Origin: Actinosynnema pretiosum
GTDB taxonomy: Bacteria > Actinomycetota > Actinomycetes > Mycobacteriales > Pseudonocardiaceae
Length of the DNA stretch: 64,000 bases
Direction of reading: 5' to 3'
Assembly: GCF_024171695.1 (NCBI RefSeq)
Contig: NZ_JAMTCF010000007.1
Span: 310,001-374,000, forward strand
Part shown: positions 10,669 through 19,700 of the stretch, piece by piece
How the letters are laid out: every line of letters starts with the position of its first letter
Numbering within the stretch: position 1 is the stretch's first letter
The notes under the pieces: model-generated
The model's input: only the letters and a program-made list of their open reading frames with translations
Databases searched by the model: none
What the model was told of the DNA's origin: nothing
Translations under genes and position numbers: made by a program

Positions 10669-13600
10669 CTACCGGCCCTCCGGGTCGTATTCCACCACGG
10701 GGACGCCGTGCGCGCCCGCCACCGACCGCAGCTTCGTGGTCGTCGACTTGTCCAGACCACTGGCGGGCAGGGCCAGCCGCTCGACGTCGCGGGACAGGTC
10801 GATCCCGCCGCACACGTGCGCCGCGATCACCGGCGCGGTCGCCTGCCAGACCGCGTCGTGCGACCCCTCCGGCCGCTGACCGGTGGCCGCCGCCAGCACC
10901 GCGCGCGCGTGCCGCTCGCCCACCCCGCCCTCGGACAGCAGCGCGTGCAGCAGCTCGACCGGGCTCGACGTCGGCGCGCCCCGCCCCGTGTGGCTGAAGT
11001 ACGCCCGCCGCCTCGCCTCCAGCTTCAGCAGCAGGTGCGCCTCGCCCCGGCGCGGGTCAGCCCGCAGCCGCAGCGCGTGCGAGTGGTCGGGGTGCACCAG
11101 CCCGGTCACCTCGCCCACCAGCGGCCCCAGCTCCCGCCGGTCGACGCACTGCGCGTCCCACTCGTAGCGCCCCACCGGGCCCACCGACCCGCCCGGCGCG
11201 GTCCAGAACGCGAACGCGTGGTCACCGGCCAGCAGCTGCTCAAGGTGCGCCGCCTGCCGCCGCGCCCGCTCCGCCGTCGCCTGCGGCCCGGACAGGTCGA
11301 ACCCGGTCTCCCGCAAGCCCTCCAGGCTCTTGCGGTCCACCCGGCGCAGCCCGGCCTCGGCGGGCACCGGCAACCGGGCCCCGCGCAACCGCAGCGCCCC
11401 GCCCGCGTCCGCCGCCAGCACGTCGCGCGCCCGCAGCGTCACGGTGATCGGCGCGGTCGCGAACCAGTCCTCGACCCGCTCCAGCACCGCCTCCGGGAAC
11501 TGGTTGCCGCACAACGGCGACAACCGCGCCAGCACCTCCTGCCGCAGCGCCTCCGCGCCCGCCTCGCTGCGCAGCCGCACCGACCGCAGCAGCAGGTGCT
11601 GCCGGGGCGTCAGCGCGCCCGCGGCGGGCGAGCCGGGGAACGGCACCACGTCCGGGTCGGTCGACGGCCGCCTCGGCGCGCCGTTCTCGCGCGGCTGCGC
11701 CGACGAGGCGGTCGGCAGCGCCTCGCGCAGCTCCCGCAGCACCTCCGCCGAGGACGGCGACAGCGCCAGCAGCCCGTTCTCGCCGCCCGCGCCCAGCGCG
11801 TCCCGCACCACGTGCACCAGCCTGCGCAGCCGCTCCGGCCGTGGACCGGGGTCCACGTCGGCGGCCAGCGCGAACCCGCCGCGCGCGCCCGCCTCCGGGC
11901 GCAGCACGCCCGCGTACACCTCGCCCCACGCCTCGGCCAGCAGCTCCGCCTCGCAGCGCAGCCGCAGCAGGTCGAACGCCTCCACCGGCGCGATGCCCGC
12001 CTGCTCGGCCACCGCGACCACCCTGGTGGCCGCCGTGGTCGCGTCCAGCGCCCCGGCCAGGTGCGCGCGCAGCGGGTCGTCCGACACCAATGCCACGGCC
12101 AGCCGCACGACCTCCTTGCCCGCGGGCGACCCGTCGCCCTCCAGCAGCCTCGGCACGCCCGCCCGCAGCACCTGCCTGGCCAGCACCGGCTTGAGCGGCA
12201 GGTCCCGCCACGCCGCCGCCATGTCCGCCGCCGCGCTGTCCACGGCGGCGGCCAGCGCCACCGCGTCGCGCTGCGGCGGCGTCAGGCGGTCCACCCCGGA
12301 CGCGGCCGGGATCAGCCTGCCGCCCGGCGACAACCGGGGCCTGCCGTCGAGCACGTCGGCGACCCGCCCCAGGTGCTGCCCCACGGTCTGGTCCCGGTGC
12401 CCGCGCGCGTCCTGGTCGACCAGCGCGTCCCGCACCGCGCCGACCCGCTGCGCCCACTCCAGCACCCGGTGCGCCGCCGACGGGCCGCGCGGCAGCCCCA
12501 GCGCGCCGGAGCGGGCCTGCTCCAGCAGCCTGCGCCACACGCCCAGCAGCGCGTTCTCCCGCTCCAGCCCGTGCTCCAGCCCGGAGACCCGCTCGGCCAG
12601 CACGACCCGCTCCGCGCCGGGCCCGCTCAGGTCGGCGCTGTGCCGACCGGCGCCCGCCACCAGCAGCGTCTCCACCCGCGCGCGCAGCGTCGTGTCCAGC
12701 AGCGCCAGCTCCCGGCGGCCGGTCGCCAGCAGCGCCCTGGCCACCACCAGCCGCCGCTCGGTCGCGCTGATCGCGTGCCGGATGTCGACCGACTCGGTCG
12801 ACTCCTTCGGCGCCACCGGCGCGGGGGCCACCGCGATCACCGCGCGGCGGCGGCGCTCCAGCTCCGGCGCGCCCTCGTCGTGCACCGCCCCGGACAGGTC
12901 GGTCCCGCCGGACACCGCGCTGATCTCCGGCAGCGGCGCCGCCGACCCGGTGCCGACCAGCCTGCGCAGCTGCCGGGACACCAGCAGCCGCAGCAGGTTC
13001 GTCACCGCGTCCGCGCGGGCCTGGCCGGTCTCCAGCGCGTTGCCGAACACGCCGGGCATGGTGTTGCCGTAGCCGGTCACGGTGATCCGCGCGGGCGCCA
13101 GCCCGTTCGCGTGCCGCCACACCGCCGAGTGCGCCAGGCGCAGCGCGATCGGCTCCATCGCGGCCTCCGCGCCCAGCTCCGGCACCGCCGAGCCCCTCGG
13201 GAACGCCACCGACACCGGGCGCACCTCGGCCAGGTTGCCGTCCTCGCTGTTCGCGGGCCGCCCCGAGCCGCCGACCGCGCCGATCAGGCCCGTGCTCACC
13301 AGCGGCACGTCCCGGTCCTCGGCGGTCGTCGCCAGCGCCCGAGCCGCCGCCTCGGCGGCCGTGCCGCCCTGGTCGTGCAGCACCAGCGCCAGGTGCGCCA
13401 CGTCCGGCACGGCGGGCGCCGAGCCGGGGCCGCCGAACCGGACCGCCATGCCGTGCGCCTCGTGCAGCAGCGTCGCCAGCCGGTGCGGGGCCAGCGGCAG
13501 CTCCAGCACCGCCAGGCTCAGCTCGCCGCCCTCGGCGCGCAGCCGCTCCGCCGTCACCACCAGCTCCTCGCCGGGCGGCACCAGCGTCGGGTGCGCGTTC

Positions 13601-15318
13601 GGCCGGAACCGCAGCATCGGGTTCTGCGCCACGGTCGCGGGCAGCACGGGCGTCGCGGTGCCCCGGTCGTCCACCCGGTACGCGCCGCGCTGGTGCCTGC
13701 CGGGGACCAGCGCGGCCAGCTCCCGGTCGTCCACCACGAGCGTGTCGGCGCTGCCCGCCAGGTGCAGGTGGAACGCGTCGTTCAGGTCGACGGCGGGCCG
13801 GAAGCCCTCGGTCGTGGCGACCTCGACGACCCCGCCCTCGCGCAGCCGCACCCAGCCGGACGCGATCTGGTCGGCGAACTCGGCCTCCTGCGCCGCGTGC
13901 TCCTCCACCCGCGTGCTGTGCCGCTGCCGCACCCGCTCCACGGTCGCCGGGTCCAGCCCGGACAGCTCACCCGGCTGGGCGGGCGCGAAGTGCGCGAGCA
14001 GGCCGATCATCTCGGGGCGCGCGCCCAGGTGCAGGTCCAGGTCCGTGACGGTCCGCCCGCCGAGGCCCTCCGGGCGCACCACGGCGCCCTGGAACAGCCA
14101 GGCCAGCGCGTCCGGGTTCGCGGTGGGCACGTCGAAGCTGAGCGAGGTGTTCTTCGCCAGCGCCTGCAACCGCAGCTGGTCCACCGGCGGCACGCCGAAC
14201 TCGTCCCGCAGCCGCTGCGGGGTGAGCCGCTGCTCCTGCGGCTCGTCCCCGGTGCCCCAGCCGCCCTTGACCGGCTCGGTGGCGGTCGCGGTCGCGCGGG
14301 TCAGGTGGTCGACCAGCCACAGGTCGGCCGGGCGCAGCTCGCCGACCGCGCTGGGCGCGGTGCCCGCCGTGTCCGGCAGGCCGAGGAAGTGGCCCACCTC
14401 GTGCGCGAGCCTGCGGCTGCCGGTGCCGGACGGCCAGGTCAGCTGGCCGGGGCGACCGCTGCCGGTGACCACGACGCTGGCGTGCGCGGACGTCGGGCTG
14501 TCGGTGAACTCGACGGTGACGTGGAACTGCTCGCCGCCGGGCAGCCGGTTGCCCCGGTTGAACAGCTCCTCCACGCCCAGGCAGGCGCGGGCCTCCAGGT
14601 CGGGGGCCAGGGTGTCCAGGTGCAGCCGCACGGTGAAGTCGCGCACCGGGGAGCCGTCGGCGGTGAAGTCCCTGATGTCGCAGGCGATCGGGCCGCGCCA
14701 CGGGTAGGTGGTGCCGTCCGGGGTGGTGACCGGGACCTCCTGCGGGCCGTCGCCGTCGCCGCGCACCCAGGCGGTGGCGGGGGTGGCGGCGCGGACCTCG
14801 GCGATGGAGTCGGGCTGCGCGGGGGAGTCCGGGTCGAACCAGGCGGCGCTCGGGGCGGGGGCCTTGGCGGGGTGCTGCGCGGGGAAGGCGGCGGTGGGGG
14901 CCGAGGCGGCGGCGGGCGCCGGGTGGGCGGTGGCCGGGGGGACCGCGTGCTGGGACGAGGTCCGCGCGTCCGAGGGTGACGGGGAGGCGGCGGACGGGGC
15001 GGCGGTGGACTGGCGGGCGGCGGACTGGAGCGCGGCGCGGCCGGTCGCGCTCTGGGTCACCTGGCCCGACCTCGGCAGGTGCGTCGTGGCCTGCTGCGCG
15101 CCGGGCATAGGGGTTCGGCTTCCGGCAGCCTGACGGCCCGCCGCGGGGCGTTCACCCTGTCCGGATGACGCCAGATGCTGAGTCGGTGACTCAGCGTCAA
15201 CGCCCGCGTTCGCGGGCGCCCACGGCTGGCGGGAGGGTGCGGCCCGTCCCGCCTGCGTCGTCGCGCCCGCGTCCGCCGTGCGGCGGCGCGAGCCGTGGGC
15301 GTCGGTCACCGGGGGCAT
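10669..15318 (-). CDS. large secreted-effector-like protein, relative of the giant toxin; metalloprotease-like domain
   Basis: A 1,549-residue protein. ATG 15318 is preferred (GAAGG 4 nt upstream); the frame stays open to 15429, so an earlier start is possible. A Gln/Ala/Pro-rich disordered N-terminus (about 1-180) leads to a zinc-protease-like domain homologous to two in the giant protein. Its HEVGHFLGLPD motif (306-316) has the HExxHxxGxxD form with Asp as third ligand, as in snapalysin. Next comes a segment related to the giant's adenylate-cyclase-like region, in which both motif lysines are replaced by arginine (GAVVRPEGLGGRTV). An OmpA-like stretch (VTGYGN...ARADAVTNLL) lies near 750-790, followed by several hundred helical residues and an unrecognised C-terminal domain of about 300 residues. 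It ends the five-gene minus-strand block and has no companion immunity gene downstream. Function unknown; probably an effector or accessory to the toxin. Confidence 0.8.
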   Translation of the reverse strand: MPPVTDAHGSRRRTADAGATTQAGRAAPSRQPWAPANAGVDAESPTQHLASSGQGERPAAGRQAAGSRTPMPGAQQATTHLPRSGQVTQSATGRAALQSAARQSTAAPSAASPSPSDARTSSQHAVPPATAHPAPAAASAPTAAFPAQHPAKAPAPSAAWFDPDSPAQPDSIAEVRAATPATAWVRGDGDGPQEVPVTTPDGTTYPWRGPIACDIRDFTADGSPVRDFTVRLHLDTLAPDLEARACLGVEELFNRGNRLPGGEQFHVTVEFTDSPTSAHASVVVTGSGRPGQLTWPSGTGSRRLAHEVGHFLGLPDTAGTAPSAVGELRPADLWLVDHLTRATATATEPVKGGWGTGDEPQEQRLTPQRLRDEFGVPPVDQLRLQALAKNTSLSFDVPTANPDALAWLFQGAVVRPEGLGGRTVTDLDLHLGARPEMIGLLAHFAPAQPGELSGLDPATVERVRQRHSTRVEEHAAQEAEFADQIASGWVRLREGGVVEVATTEGFRPAVDLNDAFHLHLAGSADTLVVDDRELAALVPGRHQRGAYRVDDRGTATPVLPATVAQNPMLRFRPNAHPTLVPPGEELVVTAERLRAEGGELSLAVLELPLAPHRLATLLHEAHGMAVRFGGPGSAPAVPDVAHLALVLHDQGGTAAEAAARALATTAEDRDVPLVSTGLIGAVGGSGRPANSEDGNLAEVRPVSVAFPRGSAVPELGAEAAMEPIALRLAHSAVWRHANGLAPARITVTGYGNTMPGVFGNALETGQARADAVTNLLRLLVSRQLRRLVGTGSAAPLPEISAVSGGTDLSGAVHDEGAPELERRRRAVIAVAPAPVAPKESTESVDIRHAISATERRLVVARALLATGRRELALLDTTLRARVETLLVAGAGRHSADLSGPGAERVVLAERVSGLEHGLERENALLGVWRRLLEQARSGALGLPRGPSAAHRVLEWAQRVGAVRDALVDQDARGHRDQTVGQHLGRVADVLDGRPRLSPGGRLIPAASGVDRLTPPQRDAVALAAAVDSAAADMAAAWRDLPLKPVLARQVLRAGVPRLLEGDGSPAGKEVVRLAVALVSDDPLRAHLAGALDATTAATRVVAVAEQAGIAPVEAFDLLRLRCEAELLAEAWGEVYAGVLRPEAGARGGFALAADVDPGPRPERLRRLVHVVRDALGAGGENGLLALSPSSAEVLRELREALPTASSAQPRENGAPRRPSTDPDVVPFPGSPAAGALTPRQHLLLRSVRLRSEAGAEALRQEVLARLSPLCGNQFPEAVLERVEDWFATAPITVTLRARDVLAADAGGALRLRGARLPVPAEAGLRRVDRKSLEGLRETGFDLSGPQATAERARRQAAHLEQLLAGDHAFAFWTAPGGSVGPVGRYEWDAQCVDRRELGPLVGEVTGLVHPDHSHALRLRADPRRGEAHLLLKLEARRRAYFSHTGRGAPTSSPVELLHALLSEGGVGERHARAVLAAATGQRPEGSHDAVWQATAPVIAAHVCGGIDLSRDVERLALPASGLDKSTTTKLRSVAGAHGVPVVEYDPEGR

Positions 15319-15516
15319 TTTGCCTTCGATGAACCGGGAAGTGGATGTGCTGTTGGTCTCGGTCCCCACCACGCCTGCCGGGTCGCCTAGCGCCGTCCTC
15401 ACGGGCGCCCGAGCTTTTCCAGGCGGCACCGGAGGTACGGAGGTAGTACTGGATCTGCACCCATGCTAGTCGCTCGAACGAGACAATTTTTCCCACGAGG
15501 CGGGGAAGGCCCGCGA
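15319..15516. other. gap between immunity gene and the large relative, with candidate promoter motif
   Basis: About 200 bp. The minus strand carries GCGACTAGCAT (15463-15473). The short inverted partner GCTAGTCGC/GCGACTAGC (15465-15473 and 15513-15521) brackets an A/T-rich stretch (AATTTTT), unusual for this region. This may be a separate promoter or operator for the 10669-15318 gene, so the block may not be a single transcript. Confidence 0.35.
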
Positions 15517-16794
15517 CTAGCGGTAGTGGATCACGTGGAGCCCCAGCAACCCCTCGTCCGTCAGCACCGGCCGCTCCGACCGCGTCCCGTCCGCGAGCTG
15601 CACCCCGCCCTCCGCGCGCCGCCCGTTCAGCAGGTGCCCCACCGTCTCCCGGCCGCGCCGGTCCCGGCGGCGCACCCACACCAGCGCGGTCCGCCCGACC
15701 TCCATGCCCGCGAACTCGCCGAACACCCCGGCCCAGCCCAGGTGCGTGCTCACCCCGGTCACCTGGCCCAGCTCCGCCGCCGTGTGCCCGATCCAGGCCG
15801 CGTGCGACGGCGCGGGCGGCGCGGGCGGCGCGTCCAGGCCCGCCGCGTCACCGGCGTCCCAGCGCTCCAGCCACGGCCACGGGTCCGCGTTCGGCAGCGC
15901 GAACGGCATCCGGTCCGACTCCTTCGGGACCACCAGCGCGGCGTCCAGCATCTGGTACCGCAGGTCGTCGCTGTCCCGGTAGGCGGCCGTCGTGCAGGCG
16001 AACAACCAGCCCCGGCTCAGCTCGTCCTCCGGCGACGGGTCCACCAGCACGACCTCGCCCTCGCCGTACGTCCGCGCCAGGTGCTCCTCGGCGCGCCGCA
16101 CCGCCGCCTCGAACCCCAGCAGCTCCACCGGCGGGCGCGGGCGGTGGAAGCGGGCCAGCACCAGCTCCTTGACCGCCACCACCTCCAGGTCCGCCGGGCC
16201 GCCGCGCATCCCGTCCAGCACCACCACGCCGTCCGGCCCGTGGTGCGCGTACAGCAGGTGCCCGGTCACCTCGACGCCCGCCAGCTCCCGGCGCACCCAC
16301 AGCACGCCCCTGGTGTCCTCGCCGCCCTCGCGCAGCGCGGCCATGGCGCTCTCCCAGTCCGGGACCGCCGACACCTCCGCGTGCGGGAAGTGCCAGGCGC
16401 GCAACCGGTCCCACCAGCCGGGCAGCTCGTGCTCCGGCCGCCACGGCACCACCGACGCGGGCCTGCGGTCCACCAGCGCGTCCACCGCCACCACCGCGCC
16501 GCGCGCGTTGAGCCGCCACACCCAGTCCGCCGGGTCGGTCAGCGCGCGCGCCACCGGCTGCCCGTCGACCAGGTCCAGCACCGAGAACGGGTCGTCGTTC
16601 GGCAGCGGGAACGGCTGCCCGCCGTCGTTGGGCACCGCCAGCGCGGCGGCCAGCATCGGCTCGTCCGAGCCGGTGTAGCGGCACCCGAACACGGTGTAGG
16701 CGGGTGTCACCAGCAGGGCGTCGCCCGCTGGCGCCACCGCGCCGCCGTACACGTGGTCGAGCCACCGCTCGGCCGTGCTCCGCACCTCTGTCAC
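15517..16794 (-). CDS. putative immunity protein: tandem YrhB/Imm35-like units with inactive papain-fold-like segments
   Basis: A 425-residue protein beginning at GTG 16794. The sequence GTGA overlaps the stop of the giant toxin gene by 4 bases, so the two are translationally coupled, as expected of toxin and immunity. The protein is an internal duplication: residues about 6-215 and 222-425 align. Each half begins with a helix (AERWLDHVYG / AEEHLARTYG) and a YrhB/Imm35-like block (ML..AL.VP....PF.LPN.DP). Each half then has a segment resembling the C-terminal half of the neighbouring Tox-PL fold (VTGHLLYAHHG...VVVLDGMRGG / TVGHLLNGRRA...VQLADGTRSE). The catalytic Cys motif is absent and the Asp-Gly-Gln is altered, so enzyme activity is not expected. 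Assignment rests on position, coupling and partial resemblance; a direct family match could not be checked. Confidence 0.65.
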   Translation of the reverse strand: MTEVRSTAERWLDHVYGGAVAPAGDALLVTPAYTVFGCRYTGSDEPMLAAALAVPNDGGQPFPLPNDDPFSVLDLVDGQPVARALTDPADWVWRLNARGAVVAVDALVDRRPASVVPWRPEHELPGWWDRLRAWHFPHAEVSAVPDWESAMAALREGGEDTRGVLWVRRELAGVEVTGHLLYAHHGPDGVVVLDGMRGGPADLEVVAVKELVLARFHRPRPPVELLGFEAAVRRAEEHLARTYGEGEVVLVDPSPEDELSRGWLFACTTAAYRDSDDLRYQMLDAALVVPKESDRMPFALPNADPWPWLERWDAGDAAGLDAPPAPPAPSHAAWIGHTAAELGQVTGVSTHLGWAGVFGEFAGMEVGRTALVWVRRRDRRGRETVGHLLNGRRAEGGVQLADGTRSERPVLTDEGLLGLHVIHYR

Positions 16795-19700
16795 GCCTGC
16801 CCCGTCGCGCTCTGGCCGCCCTGGACCGGCAGGTCCGGCAGCGGGATGTACTGGATCAGCCTCGCGTCCCGGTCGATCCGGCCCGGCCGGTGGCTCTGCC
16901 CGTCGTACATGACGATCGAACCACCCGCGTTCCAGGCGTTCGTCACGTGCCCGGTGCCGTCGTACCGGCTGACCGCGACCGTGATGTGCCTGCCCTCCCC
17001 GCCCTCCAGGTAGTCGATCAGGTCGTGGAAGCTCTCCACGGTCACCAGCTCGGCGCCCGCGTGCCGCTGCACGTACGGGTCCAGGGTCGACGCCGACAGC
17101 GGCGTCGCCGACGTCGGCACGCCGCGCAGGGTCTTGTCCACGGCCACCACGCAGCGGGTGCAGTTGTAGTTGTGGCCGGGGGTGCCCGCGTCGTACGGGT
17201 CCCGGTTCACCACCGCCAGGCCGGGCACGTTCTGGTCGGCCCAGGCGCGCGCCGCGACCGGGTCGGGGAACGCGCCCATGTGCACCACGTTCTTCGGCAG
17301 CCACTTGGCCAGCTCGGCCTGGTGCCTCGGCTCGTGCCGCGCGTTCAGGTCGTTCTTGAGCGCGTCCCTCGCCGCCTTGTGCTCGGCGGCCCGGGTGTCC
17401 TGCAGGAGCTTGCGCTCGTCCGCCGACGCGTGGTCGGCGGTCTGCTCGGCCTGGGCGCGCTCGGCGGCGTGCCTGGCCTGGATCTCCTGGCCGAGCCGCT
17501 GCCGGTGCGCCTCCTGCGCCTGCTGCGTGTCCTGCTCGAACCGCTGCCGCTCACCGGCCTGGCCCACCAGCACCTGCCGCTCGGCCTCCTGGCGCTCGGC
17601 GTGCTGCTCGGCGTTCAACCGCTGCTCGAGCTGCTGCCGCTCCATGGTGTGGCGCTGCATCACGTCGTTCCACGCCCGGTTCGGGTCGAACATCCCCGGA
17701 GGCGCCTGCGTGACCTGCTGCTGGATCCACATCCGGGCCCGCTGCGCGTCGTCCTGCTGGTGACGCCCCAGCTCGGCGGCGGCCTGCTGGCGGTGGGCCT
17801 GCTGCCGGTTGCCCAGCTCCTGGCTCGCCCGCTGGTAGTCGGCGGACTGGCGGGCGGTGAACGCGGCGACCGCGTTGGCCAGCTCCTGCTGCTGCCCCGC
17901 GAGCACCGCCTGCTCGGCCTGCCGGATCTCGTTGGCGTGCCTGGCGTCCAGCTCGGCGAGGGCGGCGCCCCGCTGCTGGGCGAGCCTGGCGTCCAGCTCG
18001 GCGACCGCCGTGGCCGCCTCGGCGGTGAGCCGCTGCTCCAGCGCGGCCTGCTCGGCGACCTGCTCGGCGTTGAGCTGGGCGGCGAGCGCGACGGCGGCCC
18101 GGTTGCGCTCGGCCTTCCGCTCGGCGGCGGTCGGGGCGGGGTCGACGTCCATCGCGTCGGGGTCGGCCTGGTCCTTGACCGGGCTGGCGGGCGTGGTGTC
18201 GAGGTCCATCGGGTCGGAGAGGGCCTGCTGGTCCGCCCAGGACGGCGGGAGCAGGTTCAGCGAGCCGAACGCGGACGGGGACAACCGGGGGCTGCGCGGC
18301 GCGGTGAACGGTTCCACCGGCCCGCGCGGGACCGCGACCGGCGCGACCGCGGGCGTCTCGGCGGCCGGGTCGACCGCCGAGGGGGTCTCGGTGGCCGGGG
18401 CGCCGGTCGCCCGGTCGTCGGCGGCGGTCTCGACGCCCGAGTCCTCGACGACCGAGCTCGCGACGGTCGCGCCCTCGACGGCCGGTTCGGCGTCGGTGGG
18501 CCCGGTGGTCGCCGGTTCGGTGGTCGCAGGTTCGGTGGTCGCCGGTTCGACGACGGCCGGTTCGACGACGGCCGCGTCCGTGGCAACCGCGTCCGCGACA
18601 ACCGCGTCCGTGGCAACCGGGTCCGTGGAAACTGCGTCCGGGGTGGTCGTGTCCGCGACGACCGGGTCCGGGGTGGACACCGCGTCGCTCAACTCCCAGT
18701 CGACGTGCACGTCGGTGCCGTTCGCGCGGCCACCCCCGACCCCGGTGACCCGAATCCCGTGCAGCGCCAGCGCGTCGGCCACGTCGGCCGCCTGCGCCCC
18801 GGACACGGTGACCGCGACCGGCTCGTACCCCTGCCGCTCGCGCACGGCGTTGGTCTCCCGCAGGTCGGCCGCCAGCGCGGTCACCCGCGCCGGGTCGAAG
18901 CCGCCATCGGGCTCGACCGCGAACGACCGCTCGGGCAGCTGGTTCGCCGCGTCGAGGCCGTCGCCCTCGCGAAGATCGGCGCTCACCTCGCTGGTGGCGG
19001 CGACCTCGCTGGTGACAGCCGCTTCGCGAGTCTCCACCTGCGTGGTGCCCGCGTGGGTGGTCTCGAACTCGGCGAACTCGGTGTCGAACTCCTCCCGGAT
19101 GGTCGCCATCGGGGTGAAGCCCGTCGCCGCGCGCTCGGCGCTCGGGGAGCGCTCCGCCTGGGGCTGGGCCAGGGGCTCGGCGGCCACCGGGGTGAGCGGA
19201 CCGCTCACCGGCGTGACGTCGGCCGTCAGCGCGGTGCTCGGGATCTCGCCGTTGGACACCTGCGGGGCGGGCGTCAGCGTCCCGTTGGACACCGCCGCGC
19301 CGTTGGACACCGCCGCGCCGTCGGACACCACCGCGCCGTTGGAGACGGGCGTCCCGTTGGAAGCGGGCGTGCCATTGGTGGTCGCCATCCCGTTGGTGGC
19401 AGGCGTTCCGTTGGTGACCGCTGCCCCGTTGGTAGCCGCGGTGCCGTTGGTGACCGCTGCCCCAGTGGTGACCGCTGCCCCAGTGGTGACCGCTGCCCCA
19501 GTGGTAACCGCTGCCCCAGTGGTAACCGCCGCCCCATTGGTAGCCGCAGTGCCGTTGGTAACCACCGTCCCGTTCGGCTCCGCCGTCACGACCGCCGGGG
19601 TCCCGTCGCCGGTCGCCCGGTCGCCCGTGGTCCCGCCGCCCGTGGTCCCGTCGCCCGGCGGCGTGCCGCCGTTCGGCGGGGTGGGCGCGGTCGTCGCGGT

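Noticed and set aside
15319-15429. Upstream ATG at 15429 for the large toxin-relative
   Set aside because: Possible, but without a clear ribosome site; ATG 15318 has GAAGG at a usable distance and a more natural N-terminus.
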